Source: Synanceia verrucosa (Eukaryota > Chordata > Actinopteri > Perciformes > Synanceiidae). Taken from it: a stretch of 64,000 bases of DNA. Shown one piece after another: positions 39,671-51,433 of the stretch (position 1 is its first letter; every line of letters starts with the position of its first letter). The notes beneath the pieces were generated by a model. That model searched no databases. It saw nothing but the letters and a program-made list of their open reading frames with translations, and was not told the DNA's origin. A program made the translations under genes and the position numbers. The stretch covers positions 20,397,119 to 20,461,118 of the forward strand of contig CM056550.1 in assembly GCA_029721515.1 (NCBI GenBank), written 5' to 3'.

Positions 39671-42423
39671 TTCCTGAACGGGAGCACTTTAGTGTGTGTT
39701 TTTGCCTCCACTTTAGCGTGTTTTTCAACAATCAGACCGCAGGGGGGGGCAACCGTATGATGTATGGTTGGCATGGTGGTGTAGTGGTTAGCACTGTTGC
39801 TTCACAGCAAGAAGGTACCGGGTTCGAATCCTGGGCCCGAGGCCTTTCTGTGTAGAGTTTGCATGTTCTCCCCGTGTCTGCGTGGGTTCTCTCTGGGTAC
39901 TCCAGCTTCCTCTCACCATCCAAAAACATGCATGGGGATTAGGTTAATTGGCTAATTTAAATTGTCCGTAGGTGTGAATGTGAGTGTTGTCTGTCTCTAT
40001 GTGTCCTGTGATAAGGTGGCGACTTGTCCAGGGTGTACCCTACCTTCTGCCCTAAGACAGCTGGGATAGGCTCCAGCCCCCCTGCGACCCTATGAGGATA
40101 AGCGGTAGATAATGGATAGATCAATAATGTAAGGTTATGGAAATATTTATTTAAACTCATATTCTGGCCACTTTATATTGAATTTGTCGGCCCTTTTCTT
40201 TTTAAATAAATGAATTTAAAAAAAAAAGAATATCTTAGCCCCCTTAAAGACTTAATGACGCCACTGCTGAGAAGTGAAAACTTCAACCTGCATTCTTTCT
40301 AACAGCCAGTAGGGGGAGTCTGCTCTGGGTGTATAGAGGTCGATGAGAAAATAATCCTCCTTCTCACTTGATTTATTCCCTCAGTAAACATTGTAAAAAT
40401 TAGTTTATGGTTTCATTCTCTAGTTTCAAGTCTTCTTCAATACAGCATGATGTTCCTTTAGTAAATTATGATCCCATTTGGAGTCAAACAGGCCGTACAG
40501 CAGGGGATGCTTTAGGGCGTGGCTGTCCTGTGAGTGACAGGTCACTACCAAAGCCGTGTATCCTTCACCACTGGAGGTAATCTCCTCACCTTAACCATGT
40601 TGGAAAAGGTTCACAATTTGCATGTTATCGTCTAGACATAGCCACCAAAATCCACAAACCAATAAGTGACGTCACGGTCATTATATCCACTCTTATTTAC
40701 AGTCTCATGTAGCCTATGCCTTCACTCCACTGGGCTGAAATTCAGAAATAAATGTGCTGTAGTATTTACTTCACCGTGTTTATGTATTATAGGACGGCCC
40801 GGGGGCAGATGACATTCTTCCTCAGTTGCTAATTTTAGAGCGAGTAAATTCTATGAAGTAATTTTCCTGGCTGTAAGGAAGTGGCATTTAACTCCAGCTC
40901 AGCATGTGATAACTGTGACACGAGTGTCTCTCACTCCGCTGTCAAAGGAGCCAATATTTTTGTAACCAGGGTAACGACGAGGGGAAACGCCAGCTTTCAT
41001 AAATGCCCTAAAAATAACCATGATGTCCGTGATTATGATTCACTCCTGAAGGAACTTGATTGCTCAGCAAAGCTTGGGAAAAAAAAGCTCTATTGACCGC
41101 AGACTCGGGCCCCTCCAATGTGAGAACGCTCCACTATCTTCTATCTCCCAAAGCCAAAAGCACAGACGAACGGCTTTCTTAACTAAACACAGTGCGTCAG
41201 TGTGCTAATGAAAGCAAGTCAAACAAACTGGCTGCGCCATGAGGCTACCTTGCAGAGACTGAACACACACTGGCTGACCACGGTTCATTCTAGACCGATG
41301 ACATCACCCACATGCAGCCGACAGCTCCTGCACTAATGTGACGCCATGTTTAGGAGCAAAAACATACAGCTGCTCAACTGTGAGCACATGAGCTCGGTGC
41401 TAAACTGTTCATTTTAGAACAATGGAAATGTAATTTAAAAATAGTGGAATCTACACAGAGGTGGCCGACTGTCTAAATAAGTCCGTAAAGCTGCAGCTGC
41501 TGCTTTAAATTGTCCCAATGATCCCTGCAAACTAACCCTGGATACCATGATCTGACACTGGGCGTGACCCACCATCAGCATGCTATGTCCTGCATGAGGT
41601 AGTCCAAGGTCTCCCTGGGTTCAAAGGCATGCACACACATACATCTAAAACTTTAAATACTCTCCACAGCCCCACCCCAATTCTCCACAACTCCCAAACT
41701 CTTGTCACCATGGACTCCCAACACGGGACCCTGAATATGGACATCACACCACGACTATTTATACAGCGGCAGCCTATCAGCTAGCACTTTCCAAACAGCA
41801 CCACCACATTCTCTGCCCTAGATGGCGCCAGAGTCCTGGAGGAGTCCTGACACACTCACATCATCAACATGGGAAATGTTGGGTTTCAGCAAGTCATTTT
41901 CCAAAGCTCAAGTCAAGTGGGTGATTTAAACTGGTTTGGACATTTTGCTGAATGCAAACCTGAAAATTGCTGGAGATGTATCACATATTCACATCAGAGC
42001 AATTATTAATAAACATTAAAACGTGAAGGCAGTCTGACCTCCAGTTGTTGCCGGATCACAATGGTATCCTCCATTGGCAGTAGAGCAGTTTATCCAGAGG
42101 TCTGAGGTGCTAGTTTCACCTGTCGTCCACACCTGGGTTCAACAACATATGACTTAATATGTGAAAGGAATTCCTAAAACACAACTCTGTGTCTGAAATT
42201 ATAGAAACAAGAATGTATTCCATCTCCATGCATGTATAATAAGCTTCATTAATGACTCTTTAGTGTATTAATATCCATATTTAATGCTTTAAATGGCATC
42301 TGGACGTAAAAAAAAATACTAACAGACAAATATTTTTTTACTCACGCTGACAATTGTTGACACAAACAGGAGGACCAGACCAGCGACGTGCAGGAGGATG
42401 ATTCCCAGTAGTAGGAGCAGCAT
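36221..42423 (-). CDS. pmp22: Peripheral myelin protein 22, complete CDS in four coding exons
   Basis: Tetraspan membrane glycoprotein of the PMP22/EMP/claudin superfamily; in vertebrates it is a component of compact peripheral myelin and of other cell junctions. Joining 42423-42346, 42132-42039, 38121-37981 and 36381-36221 gives 474 nt, i.e. 157 aa plus stop (human 160 aa). All junctions are GT/AG. Visible in the protein: TM1 at about residues 2-24 (starts MLLLLLGIILLHVAGLVLLF); an extracellular loop with the family motif DLWINC, glycosylation sequon N41-C-S and a second cysteine C51; TM2 about 64-83; TM3 about 95-117; TM4 about 131-153; and the typical C-terminus RKRE. Exon phases and sizes (78, 94, 141, 161 nt) parallel the human gene as I know it (78, 100, 141, 164). 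Lies downstream of tekt3 on the same strand. Whether it is the teleost a or b paralogue cannot be told from this window. Confidence 0.97.
37231..37773. mobile_element. Family C: TTAA-flanked foldback MITE in the last pmp22 intron
   Basis: TTAAAGGGGAAGTGCCATTT at the left and ACTTCCCCTTTAA at the right are inverted; inversion continues inside (TTATTTCTGGGATAAAATAC against GTATTTTATCCCAGAAATAA). 543 bp, and nearer the centre a second inverted pair (GTAGAGTCTGTTTACAG and its near-complement). No coding sequence. Lies between pmp22 coding exons 4 and 5. Confidence 0.88.
37981..38121 (-). CDS. pmp22: pmp22 exon 4: TM2 and start of TM3
   Basis: Pyrimidine-rich acceptor (CTCCTCCAG, ends 38122) and donor GTGAGT (37980-37975). 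141 nt, same length as the human exon. Encodes residues 58-104 plus one base, from EWIQAVQALMILSIIFS to TGTFQILA. The split codon with exon 5 reads AGT, giving Ser105 where mammals have Gly. Confidence 0.96.
39597..39671. repeat. (TA)n microsatellite
   Basis: About 75 bp of nearly pure TA inside the family D hAT element of pmp22 intron 3; expanded relative to copy 1, which has only TATATATCTATA at this point. Confidence 0.95.
39765..40123 (+). mobile_element. tRNA-derived SINE of teleost type
   Basis: Pol III internal promoter: A-box region about 39776-39791 (GTGGTGTAGTGGTTAGC) and B box GGTTCGAATCC at 39821-39831. The tRNA-unrelated body (TGTTCTCCCCGTGTCTGCGT, then GGGATAGGCTCCAGCCCC and AGGATAAGCGGTAGATAATG at the tail) is a widespread fish SINE body; I do not name the family. 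Imperfect target duplication ATGATGTA/ATAATGTA at 39757-39764 and 40124-40131. Confidence 0.88.
40390..40735 (+). repeat. Interspersed repeat in pmp22 intron 3
   Basis: The left part matches 11975-12108; the right part (AAGTGACGTCACGGTCATTA then TATCCACTCTTATTTACAGT) resembles a common fish repeat end. No coding potential. Confidence 0.6.
42039..42132 (-). CDS. pmp22: pmp22 exon 3: first extracellular loop
   Basis: Acceptor CCCAG ends at 42133; donor GTCAGA begins at 42038. Encodes residues 27-57 plus the first base of codon 58: VWTTGETSTSDLWINC followed by a stretch with Y49, H50 and C51. It is 94 nt against 100 in human, so the loop is two residues shorter. The sequon N41-C-S and W39 of the claudin-type signature are present. 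Missed by simple ORF scanning because the exon is short. Intron 2 is only 213 bp (42133-42345). Confidence 0.95.
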
Positions 42424-42436
42424 CTTTACAGGCGGT
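42346..42436 (-). CDS. pmp22: pmp22 exon 2: short 5'UTR, start codon and TM1
   Basis: Start codon at 42423-42421 with A at -3 (AAAGATGC). Encodes residues 1-26, ending STIVS, followed by donor GTGAGT at 42345-42340. A likely acceptor is TGCCCAG ending at 42437, which leaves 13 nt of 5'UTR in this exon. The coding part ends in phase 0, as in the mammalian gene. Confidence 0.95.
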
Positions 42437-42475
42437 CTGGGCAGTAATGACAAGAGGAGACGCTCTCTGTCAGTA

Positions 42476-42478
<3 letters not shown>

Positions 42479-42530
<52 letters not shown>
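42479..42530. repeat. (GT)n microsatellite, CA on the pmp22 strand
   Basis: About 23 GT units plus a GCGCGC end. On the pmp22 strand this is a CA tract ending about 42 nt upstream of the proposed exon 2 acceptor. Confidence 0.97.
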
Positions 42531-42531
<1 letters not shown>

Positions 42532-43096
42532 GATTATTGGTGGGACATGGGTGTGTCGCTGCAGCACGCTCAACACGAGCACCCTTTAAACTAAATGGCA
42601 CGGTCCCTACTGCAGGGACTTTAATAATAATAACACATAGGGCCTATTAGAGAGAGTTAATGTCCTTCAGATTTAGCATCCAGTTTGGCAACAGGGTTTA
42701 ACTTTTAATGAAATGTCTTTATCGTGTTAATTATTCTTATCGGTATGATAACAGAATCATTTGGAAGCCAGTTTTTTTCATATGAGCCTCAATTTTCGTG
42801 GTTAACATCCTGCTTTCTTTTAAAGATGGCTTTTAATTGTCGCCATCTACAAGATGGAAGTAATTTAAATGATGCATGTTGATGTGTAAAAGTAACAAAA
42901 ACACTTGAAGCAAAGTATATTTATCGATTAAATAAGTCGCAGTGACCACAGTTACAGCTCTGTCCTCCCATCTGTGCGCGCAGTGGAGCGGCTGGTGTCC
43001 CAGAGAAAAGCGCGTTTCCTCCTTAAGTCCACCAGGACAGACTGGACTGGGAGCAGCCTAATATAAGGAAGTTTAAAGAGACCAAAGTCCACTTAC

Positions 43097-43222
43097 TTAG
43101 TGCGGTTAGCTTGTATTTCCCCAAAAAAAAAACAAAGATTCAGGCTCGCAAAAAGCAAAAGCAAGTTTTCCCAAAAGAGTCCAACAGCGGTAGTCCCTCA
43201 GCCTCAGCGGTCTCTCTCAGAC
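43097..43222 (-). other. pmp22: pmp22 candidate non-coding first exon
   Basis: A consensus donor (CACTAA then GTAAGTGG) lies at 43097/43096 on the minus strand, 660 bp upstream of the exon 2 acceptor. Known vertebrate pmp22 genes have a non-coding exon 1, so this is the best candidate. The 5' end is placed by distance from a TATA-like box and is approximate. No transcript was available to test it. Confidence 0.5.
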
Positions 43223-43380
43223 TAGATTGATGCCAGCGCTGACGTGCTGTTATAAAGTGTCTCATTATAGCAGAACAACGCCCTGCGTGCGTCGCTGCGT
43301 CATGGAGTGACCCTCTGGGCCGCGGCCAGGGTTCCCAATATAGACGCGCAGTGCGTAATAGCGCACGGGTTGCCTTAGTT
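43223..43380 (-). promoter_or_regulatory. pmp22: Candidate pmp22 promoter
   Basis: Minus-strand TATA-like TTTATAAC at 43256-43249 sits about 27 bp upstream of the proposed start. The upstream 120 bp (43260-43380) is visibly CpG-rich (several GCG and CGC clusters), unlike the AT-rich flanks. This is an inference from position and composition. Confidence 0.4.
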
Positions 43381-45825
43381 ACTAACTTGCTGTATGTGTA
43401 GTGAGCTGACAGGTCATTGTTTGGCTGTCGTGGTAACTAAAAGCAACAGCTTTCGAGGATTTTTTTTTCATCTTTGTCACAGTTTTTGTAGCTGTTATAA
43501 CAAATGACACAGCACTGCTTTCAATCTAGCGGTTATCGCTTGCAGCTTAGAATATACTATAAAATATATTTAGTAGAAATAAATACAACACATTTTTTTC
43601 AATCAATCTGTTTATTAGTTTAAGTATTATTTAATCAATTAGCTGTTTATAAAATGCTAGATAATCGTGGTTCAGTGATTCCCCCAAATGTTAAAATCTA
43701 TATTTCTTTCACAGAGAAGTATGAAAAAAGAGAAAATATTCATCAATTCCTTAAAAAAAGACTAAAACCAATAAATCAATTATCAAAATCAGCTGGTGAT
43801 TAATGTAAGAGTTCACAACTAATTGATTAATCATTGCAGCTTGAAATAAGAACATATAATTTAAGATACTTTGCTGTTTGGGTAGAAGAAAGTATCTTTG
43901 TCAAGTCTTCCATGCAGCACACTAGAGTAAGGTATTTTGGACTTTTTCCAAAATGATTTAATTTCCTGTAAACTCAGCTTTCCGTTGCCTTGGTGATTGG
44001 AAACACAAGCGTTGTTATAGTGTGGTGTAATGGTGGTCTTTTCCCTCTGGTTGTCATGTCAGCCTCGTGACTCACAGTATGTGTGAAAGTGTGGATGCCC
44101 AGCATACTGCCAGTGAGAGATAGCATCTGGGGCTCTCCTCTGTTTGACATGACTCATTTCCAGTGGGAGTGAGATGGCGTTCCACCCTGAACGGGGTCCT
44201 GTTTTTGTTAATATGTATGTGAAAGTATGCACCAAGGTTGGTCCTATAAATATGGGTGTTGCAATGAAAGGAATTCCAGGCAGTATAGGGAGCGGTCAAA
44301 AGTGTAAATATTTAAAAGTATGAATCGACCACCTTATCTCTTCTTCCCTCTGGATCTTCTTCTGCTTCTTCTGAGTTAAGAGATATGAGATGAACCAAAG
44401 TCTGCCGTCAGTAATCATTCAGCTGAAGTCAATTCTGTCTTTAAACATGCATGCTGCAGTCATCAATTCCAAATATAGTGTGATCTGTATGAGTTTCTGG
44501 ATATGACATGTTCATAAGTTATCAAACAGTTGTCAAAAACTGATTGATTTCACACCCTGCATATAAAATACTGGGCTTCAACAGTGAGCATTGCTCACTC
44601 TTTCCCCACATTAGCGGCTGGTAGAGGAGCTTATAGGAGCTGTCTGACCTCAGATAACCCCTGTCAGCATCCACTCTCCATTCTCCACCACTTAACTCTC
44701 ACACTTCCTCGGCATGTGTTCCTCACACTCGCATGAAAACAGAGGCCTTTCTGCTGCTCTTATGTCCACCCACACATGAAAGGGGACAGTTTGTAAGACC
44801 AGATCACAGCCATGAAGTGCTACAGAAGCACCGCTTTGTCAGATGTGATTGCTTTGTTGTTTGCCGCCGATCTGTTTTGTTACTGGTCAGGTTTACAGTA
44901 GGGTCTTGTTAAAAGTGTAGAGTAGCTGAACAAGCTGGCGCTCCCCATCCCTTATATGTCAATGTTTGTAAAACACTGACAATCAGTGAGTTGAGTGGAC
45001 ATGGGAGTGTTAAGTTTACTGCGTTTGTTAAGGTCGGAGCCAAACTCTCCGAAGGAGCCACATAACAAATATTCAAGCCGAGACACTGAATAACATTACG
45101 TCTAGAACGGCGTCTAACTTTTCACCTCTGCTGTTAAAACTATTGGACTTATCTTCACATTAGTGAGTGCATACCAAAACCATAGATAGGGCCTCAGCCA
45201 GGCAGAGAGCATGACTTTGGAGAGTAGTCGTGATTGAGTTACAGTAACTCCATCCACATACCAACCCAGAGAGGACTATTAAAGCAGATGTGGTGATCGT
45301 ATGCGATGTTTTTGTTTCTACCGAATTAATTCCTCCAAGATCTGCAAAATAAAGCAGCACTAGAGATAGTGTAGCAAACAAGGTCAAAGATGGGCTGTTG
45401 TGATGCAATTAGATTCCCCTTTTGTTGATTTTAAAACAATTTGACAGACTGCCTTCTTCCACTTGATTGCATTATGCAAAACCACAGTCCATTAGCTGTG
45501 ATGAATCAGTGGCTCATACTCACAGTAGATATTATTCAGCTCGGCTTAGAGTCAGTCGATCCAGCTGATGCTGCTTGGAGAAGAGAAGGCCTGTCTGCGT
45601 CACTGTTCGGCCGGATCTTTCTGCCTTGTCTGTCAGGTTAAAGGTGGGTCAGTCCTTGTGTCCTGTCATCAGCATGAGAAGTGTCGCTGGGTGTCGGTCC
45701 ACTGAGTTGCAGTAGTTTAATATCTGCCCTCCTACTGCAGCCGGGTTTGAGTTGGACTGCCCCTCTCTGGCCTCACGTCAGACTCTTCTAGCCCCTGACA
45801 CCCCTATTAACTGTTAAACTGTTCA
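43381..45825. other. Upstream flank of pmp22, no gene seen
   Basis: AT-rich and unique, without open frames of interest. In mammals the upstream region of PMP22 holds Schwann-cell enhancers; I see no motif strong enough to place one here. Confidence 0.4.
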
Positions 45826-46244
45826 TCATCAAAATCAGACTTTGAATTTCACAAGCATCAAATTTCTAGCACACATTTTTATTTCTGATTTTTTTTCTTA
45901 ATGCTAAAATAAATTCACTGCAAAAAAAAAAAAAAAAAAATTGAGTGTCTCAAAATATTCAGTTCTTAAAAATTAAATATAAGGAAATTCAACTTCTAAA
46001 GATTTGGTGTAAAATAAAAGTCAACGTGAAAAAAAAAATGAATTTTTAAAAACTGAATATTTTGAGACATTAAATTCTTTTTACACTGATTTTATATTTT
46101 TCATTGAGAAAAAAAATAATTGTCAGAACTAAAAATCTGCACTAGAAATTCAATGGTTTTCGAAATTCAAAGTGTGATTTTGATGCTCAAAAAATTGGCT
46201 TTACAACCTCAAATTCAAAATCAGACGGCACAGTTATACTTCCA
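45826..46244. mobile_element. Family B MITE, copy 1 (left end missing)
   Basis: Right end ACGGCACAGTTATACTTCCA at 46244; the body (CTAGCACACATTTTTATTTC, AAATAAATTCACTGCAAAA, CAAAATATTCAGTTC) matches copies 2 and 3. A poly(A) run lies at 45922-45940. The left terminal repeat is not visible. Confidence 0.75.
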
Positions 46245-47639
46245 TATTAACAAGTCACAAAAACATACAGCATTGCATGATACTTCTTCACCATAACACA
46301 AGAATCACATGTAATCACAATTATTTTACTTGCAATATTAAGCGTGCAAATCGGATATGAGAACACAAAGGAGGCGAGGAAACGGGGGGTGTGGACAGGC
46401 TGAAACAGCCTTGTTGTTTGTGTGCCGATAACTTTTAAGCCACTCACAGCCCTTGTCTTGTCGTCACACTTTAATCAGATGAGATACAGAGTGATGACAG
46501 CAAAGGGTTTGAACGGAGCTCCGTCCCTTAAAATACGCTAAGTACACAACAGATTGCCAGTGATGAGAGTACAAATGATCTGTGGGTTGGGTTAATGAGA
46601 CAACAATGAAATGCAACCAGTGGAAAAGTGTCTGGTTTCTCTCTGAAATCATACAAAAAGCTGTCAGGTCGTTGCTATATTGTTTAAGCTGTGCTAATAA
46701 ATCCATTGCATAATTCTAACTCAAAGCCTAAAAATGACACTTTTTAAGGAAATGATCATTTCATTGCTCGTCAGTAAACTCACTCTGTCATTACTCAAAT
46801 CACATGGACATGATTCACGCATCAATATCTTGTGACATGCTTTTTATAAATATTGACAGATAGCTGGAGTATAAGCATGACAGTAAGGTCACCACCATCC
46901 ATGATAATGGAAAAAATGGGAAAAAAAATATATATATAATTGCATTGTAGTTCTGTTTTTACTGCTGTGCAAGTTCCCATGGTTCCACGATGAAGCCACA
47001 TTTATTACATTTCTGTAAGTCAGACCACAGAGCATAACTCTCCATCATCCTCACTCCACTATGATTCAGCAGGAAAGACTGCAGCTCTGTGTCTGTGTTG
47101 CTCTATTACCCACCCTCTCCTCTTTCTGTGGAGAATGTGAAGAAGTAGATCAATGTTATGGATTGTTCCAGACCGATGTCCTCTCAACATTGCGCTGTAC
47201 GTGCCGGGTGACCTCTGAACTTTGGTTAGGCTTCTCTGGCTTATCTCGACTCCCTTGATTAGAGACACAGTTATGTGCAGAATGCCGGGGGAGATATAAT
47301 GTTGATTGGGTACATGTTTAGGGAGGCAAAGATTTCTCATGTGAGAAGGTTATCAGCTGACAGTCACACATAACCACAGAGCCACAGTACAGTTGGGAGG
47401 TAAAACCACATATGCGTCTTATCAGTCCGTCTCCAGCTTCCTCGCTCCAGCTTGTAACTGTTACTAGGCTGATTATTCAACGGGTTCCCGCGTCTTTTCT
47501 TGTTTCTTCCTAGCTAGACATCTTCACAGCTCAATGACAGAGCAGCCTTGAGAAACCTCAGAATATTTGCTGCGATCCTAAAAGTGCCAGGAAGAGCTGG
47601 TTACATTATGATCTTTTTCTTTTATCTGGGGAATAGTTT

Positions 47640-47790
47640 CCCTTCCTGACCAGCATGCTGTCCTCCAATTTCACCTTACTGCCCTCAGGCTGACCAGTCG
47701 TCTTTCACAATCTTTTATTCCTTCTGCCATCAGGCTGTTAAACTCGGGTGGTTGGTTGTGGAATAAATAATGCACTTCATACTCTTGAAG
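47640..47790 (+). pseudogene. Degenerate end of a LINE (L2/CR1-like) ORF2
   Basis: 47711-47749 translates as SFIPSAIRLLNSG, the typical C-terminal motif of fish L2/CR1-type reverse transcriptase ORFs. An LPSG remnant just upstream is in a different frame, so the fragment is frameshifted and dead. AATAAATAATGCAC follows. Confidence 0.55.
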
Positions 47791-48888
47791 TTTTGTGTGT
47801 TGACCACTAATGTCGGTCTTTGCTGTCCCTGTGCGTTCTCATCTCACAGGTATCCATGGGTCCAGTGATTCTGTCATCATAAAAATAGTCAAATATATGA
47901 GAGACATATCACATTATATCATACCAGTCCTCTGGTTTAGGTCGTTTCTTTTTCTAGCAGTGACACTTAATTTACAATATATTTTTTTTCATTTCTTATT
48001 CCAAATATAGTCACTATTCTTTATAAATGTCATACATAAAAAGACACATTTTTCAATATTCATTTCTTTTCTTTACTTTGCCTCTATACAGTAAGTCTAT
48101 GATCACGGTAATGTAGCTGAAATACATGTGTGCATTCCCATTGCAATTGGATATTTTCCATGTATTATGTAATTGATTGTGATTGATTGATTGTGCAGTT
48201 TCACATGCGCACTATTTGATCTATTTCACGTTTAAGGCTGAAGTCATGTTTTCTTTTACAACCTTGAATCGAAGCTGGACTAGAGGTTTCACAAAGTAAG
48301 AGACAGTCTGCTTTGGAGAGGATTCAATTTAATTACACTTGGTTACTATGGTTACTGCTCCCGGGTATTAGATGCGGGGCCTAAATTGAATTGGCATAAA
48401 GGAAGGACAAAATGAATTGGCACAGGTGGACAAATCACCTGTAGCTTCAAATATCATCTGAAAAGTAAAGCATGGTGTCGTACGGCGAAGAAAAATAGCT
48501 TTTAAAAAATCAATTTAGACTGATTTGAACAGAAACAGAGTGTGCCAGACAGCTAAACCTGCTTCAGTCTGATAACTGTGTGATAGGGTTTATTCCTAGT
48601 GATTAATCCTTGGTAATGTTTTTCACTGTAGACATAGACGGGCATTTAATATGGCTGAAATACTCAACTCTCAACATGATTATCTTAGAAATGAATCATT
48701 TAGAATTATTATGTTGCTTTGTTTCTACTCTACCAACATTTATTTTGGTATAAATGCAGCCATATCACCTTAAATCATTTTCTGGAGGCAGATATCCCTG
48801 GAGTTTACATAGCATTTATTTTGTCCATGGAGGAAGCTCACATTACAACACACAGGGAGAGTGACTTAATTCTCAGATAGACATTAAG

Positions 48889-48990
48889 AGATAAGATAGG
48901 ATAAAATAAACTTTATTTGTCCCACCGACGGGGAAATTTACATGGTACAGTAGCAAGTGCGTAGTGCAACAGCATAAATAAAATACTCCT
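48889..48990 (-). mobile_element. LINE-like 3' end, second copy
   Basis: The reverse complement contains GCACTTGCTACTGTACCATG and GGTGGGACAAATAAAG followed by a TTATCCTATCTTATC tail, matching the copy at 19341-19450. Confidence 0.6.
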
Positions 48991-49981
48991 CTATATCTAT
49001 AAGTGAACACACTTTGACTTAAGCAAACAGTCTCCATGGTGTCTTTTCTCTGATGCACACTCAGTCCAAATCTGTAATTCCAGCACAGAGTAAGAAACCA
49101 TCGGTCGCTGACACCCAGTCTCAAGTGATCCGCGATCAGCTCTTTAGTGTGGTATGGTGGTATGTAAGAAACATAAAATAACACGGGGCACAGGGCATCT
49201 ATAACAAGAACGGGTGTCAAGAATAAACTGCCAGTATGTGTGGACTGTGGGGAGAATACCAGAGTACATTCCCCATATGCGGGGGTGTTAGAGGAGGTCA
49301 AATAGGAAGGCCTATTTGTGTCCCATCCAAACAGACACCCACGACCTCACAGAGACACAGAAACGGGGGTTCATTCCACTTAACTGACTTCTCATGGGCT
49401 CCTCTGGTATGTACTGGAAGTGGAAGGCTAAGGGTTGTAGAAACCCTCAACTCCATGCTATCTGTCAGTGTGTTTAATCACAACGTGATGAGAGCAGGGC
49501 GTCTTCTGATGTAAGCTAGACAACAGGAGGCCTTTCTTTGCGATGTGAGGGCTCAGGAATGTGCCTATGCACAGGAGTAGCACTGCACACATATTAAAAC
49601 ACACTGCATGTAGGAAACCATGGCAGACCACTGACTTGCTCCTGAAGGTCTTGGTCAAACACTATGCTGTTTGCACAGTAGAGAGAGCTCACTGTGACTG
49701 GACTCTTACAATACAGTTATAAAACATTACACCTAAATCAAAGTACAACGAGTGGTTTACAATCCCTCCCTCCTTCCTGTTTGCTTTTACTTTAATGCCG
49801 AAAGGATTAAAGTGGAACAAGATATCATGATAGATTTGAGAAAAGCTTGGACGCCAGGTAGCATGAAAGTCCAGCTTGTGTCTGTCTCCAACTTCTATTC
49901 ACTTTGTTTGCAAAGTTTCGGTTTAAACTGACATTAACTGCAGGGTCACTGTTTTCAAATCAGAAAAATATACCTATTTTA

Positions 49982-50474
49982 TGGAAGTCACTGTGCCATC
50001 TGATTTTCAGTGTGAATTTCTAAAACTTTTAGCATCAAAATCAGACTCTGAATTTCAAAACCATCATTTCTAGGACACATTTTTAATTCTGACACTTATT
50101 CTTTTTTCTCAATGATATTTGAGATATAATTCAATGTCTAAAAATATTCAGTTTTTAAAAAATCAATATAAAGAAATTCAACATCTAAAAATTATGAGTA
50201 AAGTAAAATTCAACCACAAAATATTTAACTGCAAAAAAATTACCTGCAGAACATCACCACTTTCACCAAAGTTTTGACCAAATGTTGAATTTACTTATAT
50301 TGAATTTTTAAAAAATTAATATTTTGAGGCATTGATTTTTTTTTGCAGTGAATTTATTTTACAATTGAGAAAAAAATTCCACAAATTCTATGGTTTTGAA
50401 ATTCAAAGTCTGATTTTGATGCTAAAAAAATCAGCTTTAAAAATTTAAAATCAGATGGCACAGTTATACTTCCA
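49982..50474. mobile_element. Family B MITE, copy 2 (full length)
   Basis: Left TGGAAGTCACTGTGCCATCT, right AGATGGCACAGTTATACTTC followed by CA. The inversion extends for roughly 100 bp (ATCAAAATCAGACTCTGAAT against ATTCAAAGTCTGATTTTGAT), so the 493-bp element is a long imperfect foldback. Left flank TA; the duplication is uncertain. Confidence 0.82.
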
Positions 50475-51433
50475 CACTCTTTGCTCTCTTCTCTAAAAGT
50501 GGAAGTCAATTTAATGATTGGAGCTGTGGTTTCTACTAAATCGACAACGTCAATGCATTATTGGTGATTCAAACCAAGCCAAAGGTTATAGGAAAATGGA
50601 ATAAGTGGGATTTTTTGTGTCAAGAAGTGTGACATGTGCCCAGAGTTCAGGCTCTGAAGGGTGTTGGTTGAATTAAACTAAGTGAAGTGAAACTTTTCAC
50701 CTTCTGAATGAGTTATAGATAGTTATAGTTATAGATAGATGGTACAGGGCTCAAATCCTGTACGATGGGTGTTGGATTTCATAACTTACTGTTGAAATTG
50801 TTTGCACAGCTCCTCCTATGGGTGAGGCAATAAGTAATGGCTCATTTAAGAAGGATGATAACAACACAAATGTCTTTCACATTGTTTAGGGGTGTATGCT
50901 ATCAGTGTCCTCCATGTCACCGCTCCCTTAACGTGACATTCAGGTCACTTTATGCTGATAGACCTGAGTGAGTCTTCAGACACGTGTGAGTTTGTCTTCA
51001 TCTCAAAACGGCCGTGTTGCACAACTTAATTAATCCCAGCTATTTGTTTTGGGATTACCGTTTCTTGTGCTGCCAAGAGCTCTGTTTGTGCTCCACTGGG
51101 CCATGGCCAGTCGTAGTGTAAAGACAGATTCGTGGTTTGGATGAATAGTTTTGACTATTCTGCAAGGGTTACATTAGAAATCAAGTGTTTCGTTAAAGAA
51201 ATAGAGTGAAAATTTGTGTTATATGTCATTTGTGCAGATGCTGTCAGAACATTGACTGTTCTTCTTTTGCATGACGTTAAGACAGTAAATGTGATATGTA
51301 GTGATTCATTTTAATCATTAACAGGGCTTTTAATATGTAACTTTCAGAGGTTAACACATGAATTTCTAGCGTTTGCCAAGTCAGTAGAGGACAGTAGATT
51401 TGCCATGTATAGTATCTGTAATTGGAGGCAAAA
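50475..51433. other. Intergenic sequence, nothing recognised
   Basis: Between family B copy 2 and family A copy 5. A short GATA-type repeat occurs near 50710-50740. No gene, RNA gene or clear regulatory motif. Confidence 0.5.

Larger units (their letters stand above)
39530..40266 (-). mobile_element. Family D hAT-type MITE, copy 2, carrying a nested SINE
   Basis: Ends CAGGGGTGTCACTAGG and GACGCCACTG, flanked by a perfect 8-bp duplication CTGAGAAG (39522-39529 and 40267-40274). The sequence is homologous to the reverse complement of copy 1, but is expanded by a TA microsatellite and a SINE at 39765-40123. In intron 3 of pmp22. Confidence 0.9.

Noticed and set aside
39776..39840. tRNA-like sequence with A and B boxes
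   Set aside because: It is the head of a SINE: continuous with the fish SINE body, with a target duplication; not a functional tRNA gene.
49000..49301. 142-codon minus-strand open frame
   Set aside because: Overlaps the LINE-like tail and has no conserved protein motif; treated as repeat-derived or chance.
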